Below, one piece after another: positions 50,007-59,517 of a DNA stretch of 64,000 bases; position 1 is the stretch's first letter, and each line of letters opens with the position of its first letter. The DNA lies in NCBI RefSeq assembly GCF_000023705.1, contig NC_012968.1, forward strand, positions 2,108,001 to 2,172,000. The letters are read 5' to 3'. Below the pieces are notes generated by a model, which searched no databases, was not told where the DNA came from, and saw only the letters and a program-made list of their open reading frames with translations. This stretch comes from Methylotenera mobilis JLW8. Lineage in GTDB: Bacteria; Pseudomonadota; Gammaproteobacteria; Burkholderiales; Methylophilaceae. Position numbers and translations under genes: made by a program.

Positions 50007-51992
50007 TTAAAGCACCGATTTAACAGTTGCAACTACGTTTTCAACTGTGAAGCCGAAGTGCTTCATCAATACACCACCAGGTGCTGATTCGCCGAATGTA
50101 GCGATACCAACTACAGCACCTTCTAAACCTACATATTTACGCCAGAAGTCTGGGTGAGCAGCTTCCACCGCAACACGTTTAACGCCAGCAGTTAATACGC
50201 TGTCTTTGTATGCTTGATCTTGACGATCGAACACGTTAGTTGATGGCATTGAAACTACACGTACTTTAGTACCAGCAGCGTTCAACTCAGCAGCAGCTTT
50301 AATCGCCAAATCTAACTCTGAACCGTTAGCGATGATGATTACGTCAGCTTTACCAGCAACGTCTGAGAACACATAACCACCCTTACGGATTAGGTCAAAG
50401 TCTTTAGCATCATGTTTGATACCAGGCACGTTTTGACGGCTTAATACCAAGCTTGATGGACCATCTTTACGCTCAACAGCAGCAACCCAAGAGATTGCAG
50501 TTTCTACTGAGTCAGCAGGACGCCATACATCCATGTTAGGAATGTAACGTAAACCTGATGTGTTTTCGATTGGTTGGTGAGTAGGACCATCTTCACCTTG
50601 ACCGATAGAGTCATGTGATAAAACAGCGATAGTGCGTTGTTTCATCAATGCAGCCATACGTAATGCGCTCTTCGCATAGTCAGAGAACATGTGGAATGTA
50701 CCGCCGAATGGAATCAAACCACCATGCAATGCCATACCGTTCATGATTGCGTACATACCGAACTCACGTACACCGTAAGAGATGTAGTTACCTGGCTCTT
50801 TACCAGATACGTGTTTGAAGCTAGCAGCTGCCGTCAGGTTAGAACCTGTCAAGTCAGCAGAACCGCCCAAGAACTCTGGCAATAATGGAGCTAGTGCAGT
50901 AATTGCATTTTGTGAAGCTTTACGTGTTGCAACGCCTTCTGCTTTTTCGTTAGTAGCAGCGATGAATGCATCAGTTGCTTCTTTCCAGTTAGCTGGCAAG
51001 TCACCCGCCATACGACGTTTGAACTCTGCAGCTTCTGCTGGGAATGCAGCTGCGTATGCAGCAAATTTTTCGTTCCAAGCAGCTTCTGTTGATGCGCCTT
51101 TAGCTTTTTGATCCCAGCCAGCGTAAACGTCAGCAGGAATAACAAACGGCTCATGTGGCCAGCCGATGTTAGCGCGAGTAGCAGCAACTTCTTCTAAACC
51201 TAATGCAGAACCGTGGCAGTCATGTGAACCAGATTTGTTTGGTGAACCCATGCCGATGATAGTTTTACAGCAGATCAATGATGGTTTATCTGTAACAGCT
51301 TTAGCTGCTTTAACAGCTGCGTCGATTGCAGCAGAATCGTGACCATCAACTGATTGAACGTGCCAGCCGTAAGCTTCAAAGCGTTTAGCTGTGTCGTCTG
51401 TGTACCAGCCTTCGATGTGACCGTCGATAGAAATACCGTTGTCATCCCAGAAAGCAACCAATTTACCCAAGCCCCATGTGCCAGCTAAAGCACAAGCTTC
51501 GTGTGATACACCTTCCATCATACAGCCGTCACCTAGGAAGCAGTATGTGTAGTGGTCAACGATGTCGTGACCTGGTTTGTTGAATTGGTCAGCCAATAGT
51601 TTTTCCGCCATTGCGAAACCAACTGCGTTGGTGATACCTTGACCTAATGGACCTGTGGTTGTTTCAATGCCTGGTGCATAGCTGTACTCTGGGTGACCAG
51701 CACATTTTGAGTGCAATTGACGGAATGTTTTGATTTCATCCATCGGTAGGTCGTAACCTGTTAGATGTAACAAGGAGTAGATCAACATTGAACCGTGGCC
51801 GTTAGAGAGCACAAAGCGGTCACGATCAGCCCAGTTTGGATTTGTTGGATTGTGACGCAAGTGGTGATTCCACAATACTTCTGCGATTTCAGCCATGCCC
51901 ATAGGCGCACCTGGGTGGCCTGAGTTAGCTTTTTGCACTGCATCCATAGATAACGCACGAATTGCATTAGCTAGGTCTTTACGTGTTGCCAT
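50007..51992 (-). CDS. tkt: Transketolase
   Basis: Thiamine-diphosphate enzyme moving two-carbon units between sugar phosphates; in a methylotroph it serves the rearrangement part of the RuMP cycle. N-terminal signature [23 protein letters not shown]. The cofactor-binding [13 protein letters not shown] is at ~155-167, and the pyrimidine domain has [14 protein letters not shown]. The 661-aa length is normal. The codon choice is strikingly uniform (many GCA/GCT, AAC, GGT), as in a highly expressed gene. It is followed by gap, pgk and pyk. Confidence 0.98.
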   Translation of the reverse strand: MATRKDLANAIRALSMDAVQKANSGHPGAPMGMAEIAEVLWNHHLRHNPTNPNWADRDRFVLSNGHGSMLIYSLLHLTGYDLPMDEIKTFRQLHSKCAGHPEYSYAPGIETTTGPLGQGITNAVGFAMAEKLLADQFNKPGHDIVDHYTYCFLGDGCMMEGVSHEACALAGTWGLGKLVAFWDDNGISIDGHIEGWYTDDTAKRFEAYGWHVQSVDGHDSAAIDAAVKAAKAVTDKPSLICCKTIIGMGSPNKSGSHDCHGSALGLEEVAATRANIGWPHEPFVIPADVYAGWDQKAKGASTEAAWNEKFAAYAAAFPAEAAEFKRRMAGDLPANWKEATDAFIAATNEKAEGVATRKASQNAITALAPLLPEFLGGSADLTGSNLTAAASFKHVSGKEPGNYISYGVREFGMYAIMNGMALHGGLIPFGGTFHMFSDYAKSALRMAALMKQRTIAVLSHDSIGQGEDGPTHQPIENTSGLRYIPNMDVWRPADSVETAISWVAAVERKDGPSSLVLSRQNVPGIKHDAKDFDLIRKGGYVFSDVAGKADVIIIANGSELDLAIKAAAELNAAGTKVRVVSMPSTNVFDRQDQAYKDSVLTAGVKRVAVEAAHPDFWRKYVGLEGAVVGIATFGESAPGGVLMKHFGFTVENVVATVKSVL

Positions 51993-52158
51993 TGTTTTCT
52001 CCCTAATGATTAGTACTTGAGGACTTATAAAGATAGCGTTTTGCGCGAAACCTCATAAACCTTAATTGAAGTTTTCAAAAAAACAGCAAAATCCACTGCT
52101 TTTCCGTGAAAGCTAAATTATTGCTTAGATAGCTTTTTTCGGCAAGTAGAACGTAAGA

Positions 52159-52189
52159 AAAGTGGCGAGTTTCAACAACGCGCCACTTT
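52159..52189 (-). terminator. Candidate terminator of the Gfo/Idh gene
   Basis: A perfect 9-bp stem AAAGTGGCG/CGCCACTTT with a 13-nt loop lies 28 bp past the stop at 52217; on the minus strand TTTTCTT follows, a weak T-run. Confidence 0.55.
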
Positions 52190-52216
52190 CAAAATATCGC
52201 CTAAATGCCTCCGAAT

Positions 52217-53284
52217 TTAATCGACCTTAACCAGACGCTGAGATGCAACTGACGCCAACACCGCCTCGATGGCTTTGCAGTTCGCTTTAGCATCGGCAAA
52301 CGTTAAGTGCGTAGGCTTATTATTGAGTACACAGTCATTGAAATGCTCAATTTCCAAATTAAAGTGGTTACTAGGCGCAAAGCGCTCTTCGGCATACTTA
52401 CCATCTTCAGTTGCCCACGACACAACTGGCACGTCATTCTGAAACACCCATGCTGCATGGCATTTCACCCAGCCTTTAGTGCCAATAATTTCATACTCTG
52501 ACTTACGTGAACGCTCAAAACTCACGTCAAAATGACCAAATAACGCACGACCTTCTGCATCGCGGCCAAAATCCAGCACACCACTGGTCACAATGTCTGC
52601 ACCTGCTGCGTTTAATTTAGCGTGCGCAATCACTGACTGCGGTTCTAGCGGCTGTACCTGATTCACACCAACGCCCAAGCCCATCACCCAGCGTAATGAG
52701 TGAATCGCATAAGGACCGATATCCCACATCGCGCCGCCACCTTGCGCCACGCTACCGGCTACCCGATACATTCGCGCCTCACGCATTAAGAATGAATAAC
52801 TGGCGCGCGCCGACAGCACATCGCCAATCAAGCCAGATGCCACAATCTCCTGAATACGCGCATGTTGCGGATGGAAGCGATACATAAACCCCTCCATCAC
52901 TTTCACGCCATGCTTAAGTGCCGCTTGTTCAATAGCCTCTATGTCTGCAACAGTCAGCGCCATCGGCTTTTCTATCAACACATGCTTACCGGCATTGATT
53001 GCCTTGAGCGCCCATTCGGCATGCTCATTATTAGCCATCGGGCAGTAAACAGCCTCAACATTAGCATCGTTAATCAGTGCATCCATGTCGTCATAACATT
53101 GTACTTGGCTCATATGACACGGCGCATACTTCTGCAAGGTAGCATTGGCCGCGCCAGCACGGCGACTAGCAATAGCAACCAACTGGGCGTTAGGTGCCTC
53201 CACAATCGCCGGCAGCAAACGCTCGTTCACACGCGCAGCACCCAGTATGCCCCAGCGTAATTTTTTATGTTCGGTCTGCGTCAC
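52217..53284 (-). CDS. Gfo/Idh/MocA family oxidoreductase
   Basis: NAD(P)-dependent dehydrogenase of the glucose-fructose oxidoreductase family, 355 aa. The N-terminal Rossmann motif is GILGAARVNERLLP. The catalytic Lys is in VLIEKPMAL, and GGGAMWDIGPYAIHSLRWV leads the C-terminal domain. The start is GTG with AAAGGAT 6 nt upstream. The substrate is probably a sugar or cyclitol but not predictable. Single gene. Confidence 0.88.
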   Translation of the reverse strand: MTQTEHKKLRWGILGAARVNERLLPAIVEAPNAQLVAIASRRAGAANATLQKYAPCHMSQVQCYDDMDALINDANVEAVYCPMANNEHAEWALKAINAGKHVLIEKPMALTVADIEAIEQAALKHGVKVMEGFMYRFHPQHARIQEIVASGLIGDVLSARASYSFLMREARMYRVAGSVAQGGGAMWDIGPYAIHSLRWVMGLGVGVNQVQPLEPQSVIAHAKLNAAGADIVTSGVLDFGRDAEGRALFGHFDVSFERSRKSEYEIIGTKGWVKCHAAWVFQNDVPVVSWATEDGKYAEERFAPSNHFNLEIEHFNDCVLNNKPTHLTFADAKANCKAIEAVLASVASQRLVKVD

Positions 53285-53378
53285 AATTTATCCTTTATTC
53301 TCGTAATATCAACTTAAAATTTCCACCCAAAATATAGCGACACACCATACACCAAGCATGCCTCCAGCAGGCTACAGC

Positions 53379-55128
53379 TTAAAAGCCTTCATAGAGCTTT
53401 TGGTAATGCGCAGCATATTGCTGCAAAATAAGGTGGCGTTTAATTTTTAAAGTAGGTGTCAGCAGGCCATTCTCTACAGTCCACGGCAACGGCAACAACG
53501 CGACCCGCCTCACTTTTGCATAGCCAGGAAAAGACTTCATCTGCGCCGCTATACGCACAAGGGCAAAAGCACGCGCCTCACGGCACTCCAACACCACCGG
53601 CCAATCACTAGGCAAACCATGCTTTTGCGCCAGCTCCAGCCACCCATCCTGATTCACCACCGCTAACAACCCTAAATACGGCTTACCCTCACCTACCAAC
53701 ATCACCTGCTCAAACAAAGGGTCTGTCAGTATTGCGGCCAGTATAATCAATGCTGGCGACATCCCCGGTTTTTAGCCAGCCATCAGCGGTAAATATGGCT
53801 TCGTTTGCATCTACATTATTCCAGTAACCCTGCATCACACTAGGGCCCCGCACTTCTAAGCCGCCGGATACATCCAAACGCACCTGTACGCGGGGCAAAG
53901 CATGCCCTACGCTGCTAGGTACATTATCTTCCGCCTTATTGACGCTAATCACCGGGCTAGTTTCCGTTAGGCCATAACCCTGCACAATGGGCACACCCAA
54001 GCCGATAAAAGTACGCGCACTATCGGCTGACAATGCCGCACCACCTGCCACCGCCAAACGCAAACGGCCGCCTAAACGTGCCTGCAATTTATTAGCCACC
54101 AGGCACTTTAAGATGGGCCAACACAAATGCAGCCATTGCCACTTTGCCCGCCCTTGCGCGTAGTCAAAACGGCTATATCCAATTTTCACTGCCAGCGCAA
54201 ACAGGCGCGACGCATAGGCCGGCCCAGCCTCCAACTTATTACGTAACGCCAACTGAATCCGTTCAAAGATACGCGGCACGGTGACGATAATAGTGGGGCG
54301 CACTTTAAGCAAATCGTCCTGCAACTGCTGCACCGAGCGCGCAAACGCGACGCTGGCGCCAGACATCATGGGCAAACAGTAACCAGCCATCCGCTCCAGC
54401 GCATGCGACAACGGCAGGAAAGAGAGAAACACGTCATGTGGGTAAACGGCAAAGTAGCTTAACGAATCCCAAGCATTACACATCAAGTTACGATGTGTGA
54501 GCATCACCCCCTTGGGTTTGCCAGTAGTGCCTGACGTGTAAATAATGGTCGCCAGTGCATCGGCGTCTGCCACGCGATGCTGCAACTCACCCTGCACATC
54601 AGCAGGCGGCAGCCATGCATCCAGCCCGCGCATACAAGCATCATCTTCACCCGCAGGCAATGGCTGACAACTCACCACACGCTGTAAATGCTTAAAATCT
54701 ACACCCAGCGCATGAACCGCCTGCCAATCGCCGACACTATTCACCAGTAATAATTTTGCGCCTGAATCCTGCAGCACATGCGCAATATTTTCAGCACGGT
54801 CTGACACATAAAGCGGCACGGTGACCAAACCCAACCCCAAGGCAGCCTGGTCAAACGCGACCCAACTGGGGCAGTTCTTGAGCATAATGGCAACGCGGTC
54901 ACCAACTGCCAAATGCTCAGCCAGCAAAGCCTGTTGCCAGCGCACTACCTGCTGCATGATGGACAACCATGTCATCTCGCGCCACTCACCCAACCCCTCA
55001 TCAAAGTAGCGATAAGCGACACACTGCGACGAGCGCCTGACACGCTCATGAAACAACCCATCTAGCGTGACGACAGCCTCAGGCGAGATGTAATCAACAA
55101 CATTTTGTCTTAACACTTTGGTTAGCAC
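53379..55128 (-). pseudogene. Broken long-chain acyl-CoA synthetase
   Basis: Two overlapping frames give one AMP-binding enzyme. The first (55128 to 53710, 472 aa) has the ATP loop IIYTSGTTGKPKGVMLTHRN and GYGLTETSPVIS, then GWLKTGDVASIDYTGR, after which it runs out of frame and stops. The second (from ~53740 to 53379) resumes with AILTDPLFEQVMLVGEGKPY and the C-terminal domain. Roughly 25 residues that should lie between, holding the GR-K-E hinge motif, are missing and the frame is shifted. GGCCGC at the junction (53734-53739) suggests a deletion between short repeats. Start is GTG, without a clear ribosome binding site. The product is unlikely to be active. Confidence 0.82.
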
Positions 55129-55172
55129 TTTGGTGAGTATTTAGGCTTAACACGCTGACTCATCACCAATGG

Positions 55173-55739
55173 TTAAATAGACTCCTGCGGAAACCACTTA
55201 ATGCTACAGCCGATACTGGCGATTTGCTCTTTAGGCCCCTCACCGGTTTCTGCAATCAGTTTCATTGCGTTAAATAAATCCCTAGGATGATTCTCCTCCG
55301 ACTGACGGCGGCCAGCGGCATCAAAGCGCCCACGATATTGCAGCTCCAAATCTGCATTAAAACCAAAGAAATCCGGAGTACATACCGCACCATAGGCTTT
55401 AGCCACTTCCTGCGTTTCATCCAGCACATAAGGGAATGGAAAGTTAAATAATTTAGCCTCTTCCATCATGCGTTCAAATGAGTCCTCAGGATAGTTCTCC
55501 GTATCATTACTCTGAATCGCAATCGTGTTGATGCCATATTGCAAAAGCTCGCGGCAATCATCAACCAGACGAGTCTTAATTGCCTTTACATAAGGACAGT
55601 GGTTACAGATAAACATCACTAGCAAGCCGTTTTTACCTGCGCTATTTGCTAACGTGTATCGCTTGCCATCCACCCCTAATAAATCGAAATCTACCGCTGG
55701 CTGACCAAAATTACAGACTGGGGGGTTTAAGCTAACCAT
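55173..55739 (-). CDS. Thioredoxin-fold redoxin family protein
   Basis: A 188-aa cytosolic AhpC/TSA-like protein. The active site reads CNHCPYV near residue 50, a CxxC pair typical of this thioredoxin-like subgroup. Further conserved parts are NDTENYPEDSFERM, PYVLDETQEVAKAYGAVCTPDFFGF and YRGRFD. There is no signal peptide. Probable thiol peroxidase or reductase; substrate unknown. AAGGAG precedes the ATG. It lies 45 bp upstream of the broken acyl-CoA synthetase. Confidence 0.87.
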   Translation of the reverse strand: MVSLNPPVCNFGQPAVDFDLLGVDGKRYTLANSAGKNGLLVMFICNHCPYVKAIKTRLVDDCRELLQYGINTIAIQSNDTENYPEDSFERMMEEAKLFNFPFPYVLDETQEVAKAYGAVCTPDFFGFNADLELQYRGRFDAAGRRQSEENHPRDLFNAMKLIAETGEGPKEQIASIGCSIKWFPQESI

Positions 55740-55842
55740 TTTATTCTCCTTATTTCGTTATACTTATTACTGTGACAACGTTAACGTTTATATTATCACT
55801 TTTGTTTTACCGTTTGCTTTACTTTTGGAGTCGCCCGCGTCT

Positions 55843-56577
55843 ATGGCTAATTTGCGCTTTTACACCCACTCACCTCTAGCACTTGGTGCATCGGTTTTAC
55901 TCTCCGAAAGTGCGGCCGCGCATGCAACCCGCGCACTACGCCTAAGCGTGGGTGATGATGCGATTTTGTTCAACGGTGATGGTGTCAATTACAACTGCAC
56001 ATTAACCGAGATCAAGAAAAATAGCGTGACGGCAATGGTAAATGGCGCCACCGCAGTGCATAACGAATCCCCGCTCAACATCACCTTGGTGCAAGCAATT
56101 TCCAGTGGCGATAGGATGGACTTTACCATTCAAAAAGCGGTAGAGCTGGGCGTAAAAAGCATCCAGCCCATTTCCAGCAAACGTAGTGTAGTCAAACTAT
56201 CTGGTGAACGCGCAGAAAAACGCACTGAACACTGGCAAAATATTGCCATCTCGGCGTGCGAGCAATCCGGCCGCGCCTATGTACCCAAGGTACTTACCCC
56301 TATATCACTTGAACAGTGGCTAGGTAATAATCCTGCAGCTAATAACACACGCATTTTACTCAACCCAATTGGTGCTGTGCGCTTGAACGAAATTGCCAAA
56401 CCTACGGGTGAAATTCAGCTATTGATCGGGGCGGAAGGCGGGTTAAGTCAGGAAGAAATTGACTTAGCTACTGCACATAATTTCCAATCGATTGTATTGG
56501 GGCCACGCATTTTACGTACAGAAACCGCCGCCTTAACTGCAATTGCAGCCATGCAACTAGCATGGGGGGATTTTTAA
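55843..56577 (+). CDS. rsmE: 16S rRNA m3U1498 methyltransferase
   Basis: SPOUT-class enzyme that methylates N3 of U1498 in 16S rRNA. The N-terminal PUA-like domain (~1-75) is followed by the knotted catalytic domain with LLIGAEGGLSQEE and LGPRILRTETAALTAI, the SAM-binding signature. The start at 55843 (MANLRFYTHSPL) gives 244 aa. A TTG six codons upstream is in frame but less likely. Confidence 0.95.
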   Translation: MANLRFYTHSPLALGASVLLSESAAAHATRALRLSVGDDAILFNGDGVNYNCTLTEIKKNSVTAMVNGATAVHNESPLNITLVQAISSGDRMDFTIQKAVELGVKSIQPISSKRSVVKLSGERAEKRTEHWQNIAISACEQSGRAYVPKVLTPISLEQWLGNNPAANNTRILLNPIGAVRLNEIAKPTGEIQLLIGAEGGLSQEEIDLATAHNFQSIVLGPRILRTETAALTAIAAMQLAWGDF

Positions 56578-56617
56578 TTAGCTGTGCGCAAGCACTCGGA
56601 TGGAAAATAGATGAACG

Positions 56618-56998
56618 CTAACGACTACATATTACGTTAGCTTTAAGCTCCCCTATGCTATAAGGCACCACATCTGACCAGCCAGTCTCTGCCTCTGGCA
56701 GACGGTAAGTTGTTAACACAGCACCTTTTGCCATATTGTCCGCATAGTATTGAATTGAGAGCGCTTTAAATTTCTTATTTTTGCAGTCATGCAGCTCCAG
56801 CCACTGCGACGATAGCTCACCTTTCGCCTGCTGCACATAATAGTCGCTCAAGGTGGACACCGTGACCAAACCGGCGGTCCGCTGTACCGAACCAAAATCA
56901 ATATACATATTGCCATTATCGTTAGTTTGTATCATGGTCCACTCAGCTTGCGCCAGACTAGACCACACTGCCAACACTATCATTATAAATTTACGCAT
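56618..56998 (-). CDS. Surface-adhesin-E-like secreted protein
   Basis: A 126-aa exported protein: signal peptide MRKFIMIVLAVWSSLAQA with cleavage before EWTMI. The mature domain (EWTMIQTNDNGNMYIDFGSV ... WLELHDCKNKKFKALSIQYY) matches the small surface-adhesin protein E-like family, with two cysteines (DCKN and VICS) that can form a disulfide. These occur singly in many betaproteobacteria, and actual adhesion is not shown for most. Confidence 0.75.
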   Translation of the reverse strand: MRKFIMIVLAVWSSLAQAEWTMIQTNDNGNMYIDFGSVQRTAGLVTVSTLSDYYVQQAKGELSSQWLELHDCKNKKFKALSIQYYADNMAKGAVLTTYRLPEAETGWSDVVPYSIGELKANVICSR

Positions 56999-57156
56999 GC
57001 TTTACCTTGGCACCTTATACAGACTGTTTAATCTACGAGTTGCTTGATTCTATCGGATTAAATCCCCAACAAGACTAAATAACGCATTAAATATCACATG
57101 CACGATACACCTCTATAAAATAGCAATCTGATAACCTCACCCAAAAAAGGCTCAAC

Positions 57157-57669
57157 ATGCTAGAACCTGCTTCATCATGGATAGTGAAATTTGCACCGCT
57201 TATCAAAAGCCAAGGGCTAGTATTAGACTTGGCATGCGGCAGTGGGCGGCATGCCAAATGGCTGGCACAGCAAGGCTACCAGGTACATGCGCTAGACCGC
57301 GACCCGACTGTCACTTCCAGCATGCAAGGCATTGATGGCATACGCATCACGACAATAGACTTGGAAACTGCTGAGCCGCCAACATTTGAGTACAGCTATG
57401 ACGGCATTATCGTTAGCCGCTACTTACATAGACCACTACTTTCCACACTTGCTAGCTTGCTCAAACCGGGCGGTATACTGATTTATGAAACCTTTATGCA
57501 AGGCAACGAGCGCTTTGGCAAACCTAGCAACCCCGACTTTCTGTTAATGCCGGATGAACTACTCAACATCTACTCACCACTGCTTAAGGTGCTTGCTTTT
57601 GAACAAGGTGAAGTACTAGAGCCTAGGCCAGCTATGCTACAGCGCATTTGTGCGCAAAAGGTTGCATAA
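57157..57669 (+). CDS. Class I SAM-dependent methyltransferase
   Basis: A 170-aa protein with motif I LVLDLACGSGRHAKWLA (~residues 24-40) and motif II HALDRDP. The post-motif region KPGGILIYETFMQGNERFG follows. It resembles the TehB-like group acting on small molecules, but the substrate is unknown. AAGG precedes the ATG. It lies upstream of argA, separated by the palindromic operator. Confidence 0.82.
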   Translation: MLEPASSWIVKFAPLIKSQGLVLDLACGSGRHAKWLAQQGYQVHALDRDPTVTSSMQGIDGIRITTIDLETAEPPTFEYSYDGIIVSRYLHRPLLSTLASLLKPGGILIYETFMQGNERFGKPSNPDFLLMPDELLNIYSPLLKVLAFEQGEVLEPRPAMLQRICAQKVA

Positions 57670-57703
57670 GACAGCGCATTCCAAACGTTCAATCACACTA
57701 TAT

Positions 57704-57758
57704 TTAATTTGTATTATTTACAATTTTAATTTACATTAATGTAAATAATACAAATTAA
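57704..57758 (+). promoter_or_regulatory. Large palindromic operator upstream of HTH-argA
   Basis: Two perfect 18-bp arms (57704-57721 and 57741-57758, TTAATTTGTATTATTTAC and its complement) flank a 19-bp spacer. Inside, ATTTACATTAATGTAAAT (57729-57746) is itself an 18-bp perfect palindrome. The result is three ATTTAC half-sites at 57716, 57729 and, inverted, 57741. It lies 39-93 bp before the argA start, where a promoter should be. It is a likely binding site for the XRE domain encoded by the next gene. Confidence 0.75.
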
Positions 57759-57796
57759 CACTACCAAGCAACCAACCAGAAAACTAAGGCTAAATC

Positions 57797-59398
57797 ATGT
57801 CTCTTGGTCACAGCATACGGACTCAACGCAAATCACTGCACTTAACACTGCAGCAACTCGCCTCTAAAATTGATGCAGATGCAGGCAATTTGTCACGTAT
57901 TGAGCGCGGTGAATTAGGCGTTTCCGAGTCGCTACTACGCAAAATTGCATCTGCATTGGAGACAACACCGGCCAACCTTTATGCTGATAGCGATGACGCA
58001 ACACCAAACAATAAATCGGGTGAGCAAGCGCACACTTACACCAAAAGCCAATCAGAGCAAACCAACAGCACCAATGCCAAAGATTTTGTGCAGTGGTTCC
58101 GTTCTGCCACACCTTATATCCACGCTTTTGGTGGGCGCACGTTTGTGATTGCATTTGGCGGCGAAGTAGTAAGCGAGCAGCAATTCATCGCACTCTCGCA
58201 CGACTTAAATCTGCTAGCTAGCTTAGAAGTACGCTTGGTATTAGTACACGGCTCGCGGCCACAAATTGAGCAACGCTTAAAGCGCGATAACATCTCTCCA
58301 CTGTTCCATAACGGCTTGCGAGTCACCGATGATGCCGCGATGGAGGCAGTAAAGGAAGCCAATGGTGCCATCCGCGTAGAAATTGAAGCCTTGCTTTCAA
58401 TGGGGATTGCCAACTCCCCCATGGCCGGCGCCGACATCCGCGTAGCTAGTGGTAACTTTGTCACCGCCAAGCCGCTAGGCGTGCACGATGGTGTAGATTT
58501 GCAACACACCGGCGAAGTGCGCAAAGTCGATGCGATCAGCATCCAAAAACGGCTAGATGACAATGAGATGGTATTACTGTCTCCACTAGGCTATTCGCCA
58601 ACCGGCGAGGCTTTCAACCTAAGCTTAGAAGATGTTGCTGTGAGCACTGCAGTGGCATTAGATGCAGACAAGCTTATTTTCCTGATGGACTCAGAAGGCG
58701 TACACAACCTGCGCGGCGAGCTATTGCGTGAGATGACCGCAGAAAAAGCCAAGAATCTACTCAAAAATGTGAGAGAAACCGAACAAGCCATCAATATTTC
58801 GGAAGACGTCACTTACTACCTACCAGCAGCCGTGCGCGCCTGTGAGCATGGCGTGGCTAGGACGCACTTAATTAGCCGGCATATCGACGGCGCCATCATT
58901 CAAGAACTGTTCACACTGGACGGCATTGGCACCATGGTGACAGAACTGAGCCTGGAAAGCATGCGCCAAGCTAACATTGATGATGTGGGCGGCATTTTAA
59001 AGCTGATAGAACCATTGGAAAACGATGGCATTTTGGTCAGGCGTGGTCGTGAACGGTTAGAAATGGAAATTAATCATTTTCATGTGATGGAGCATGACAA
59101 CCGCATCATCGGCTGCGCAGCACTCTACCCGTTTGAATCAGAACAGACCGCTGAGTTTGCATGCCTAGCCATCGACCCGGCATACCGTGGCGGCGGGCGT
59201 GGTGATAAGTTATTCTATTACTGCGCCAACGTAGCCAAACAGCGTGGCCTTAAAAGCTTGTTCTGCCTCACAACGCGTACCGAGCATTGGTTTTTAGAGC
59301 GTGGCTTTACCGAACAAGGGGTAGAAAAACTGCCGGCAGAGAAACAAAAACTTTACAATTATCAGCGTAAATCTAAGGTGTTTAGGAAAACATTGTAA
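57797..59398 (+). CDS. argA: N-acetylglutamate synthase fused to XRE-type HTH domain
   Basis: 533 aa, ~90 longer than usual ArgA. Residues ~5-62 are an XRE helix-turn-helix (LTLQQLASKIDADAGNLSRI is the recognition unit). A Gln/Asn/Ser linker follows at ~65-92. Residues ~93-385 match the ArgA amino-acid-kinase domain, which binds arginine for feedback inhibition (GGRTFVIAFGGEVV; LVHGSRPQIEQRL). Residues ~390-533 are the GNAT acetyltransferase domain (AIDPAYRGGGRGDKLF). No internal start lies between HTH and enzyme, so the fusion is real in this sequence. A large palindrome upstream suggests autoregulation, perhaps arginine-responsive. AAGG precedes the ATG. The 3' end is duplicated at 60548. 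Confidence 0.92.
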   Translation: MSLGHSIRTQRKSLHLTLQQLASKIDADAGNLSRIERGELGVSESLLRKIASALETTPANLYADSDDATPNNKSGEQAHTYTKSQSEQTNSTNAKDFVQWFRSATPYIHAFGGRTFVIAFGGEVVSEQQFIALSHDLNLLASLEVRLVLVHGSRPQIEQRLKRDNISPLFHNGLRVTDDAAMEAVKEANGAIRVEIEALLSMGIANSPMAGADIRVASGNFVTAKPLGVHDGVDLQHTGEVRKVDAISIQKRLDDNEMVLLSPLGYSPTGEAFNLSLEDVAVSTAVALDADKLIFLMDSEGVHNLRGELLREMTAEKAKNLLKNVRETEQAINISEDVTYYLPAAVRACEHGVARTHLISRHIDGAIIQELFTLDGIGTMVTELSLESMRQANIDDVGGILKLIEPLENDGILVRRGRERLEMEINHFHVMEHDNRIIGCAALYPFESEQTAEFACLAIDPAYRGGGRGDKLFYYCANVAKQRGLKSLFCLTTRTEHWFLERGFTEQGVEKLPAEKQKLYNYQRKSKVFRKTL

Positions 59399-59403
59399 AT
59401 AAA
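59336..59403 (+). repeat. Direct repeat copy 1: argA 3' end
   Basis: The last 63 nt of argA plus 5 nt beyond match 60548-60615 at 61 of 68 positions. Most differences are third-position changes (TAT/TAC, CAG/CAA, CGT/CGC), so both copies evolved as coding sequence. Confidence 0.88.
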
Positions 59404-59425
59404 GCTCGGAATCAAGTATGCGAGA

Positions 59426-59442
59426 GCAACTTTATAAGTTGC
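59426..59442 (+). other. Small hairpin after argA
   Basis: GCAACTT/AAGTTGC with loop TAT forms a perfect 7-bp stem 27 bp after the argA stop. No T-run follows; it may be a weak terminator or a processing site. Confidence 0.4.
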
Positions 59443-59455
59443 AAAATTAATAGAG

Positions 59456-59494
59456 TCACTGAATCAATATACTCAGACGCTGTTGATTCAGTGA
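59456..59494 (+). promoter_or_regulatory. 11-bp inverted repeat upstream of unknown gene
   Basis: TCACTGAATCA (59456-59466) and TGATTCAGTGA (59484-59494) are perfect complements separated by 17 nt, ending 23 bp before the ATG at 59518. It could be an operator or an mRNA hairpin. Confidence 0.5.
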
Positions 59495-59517
59495 ATATTA
59501 TTTTCAGGGGTAAACAT

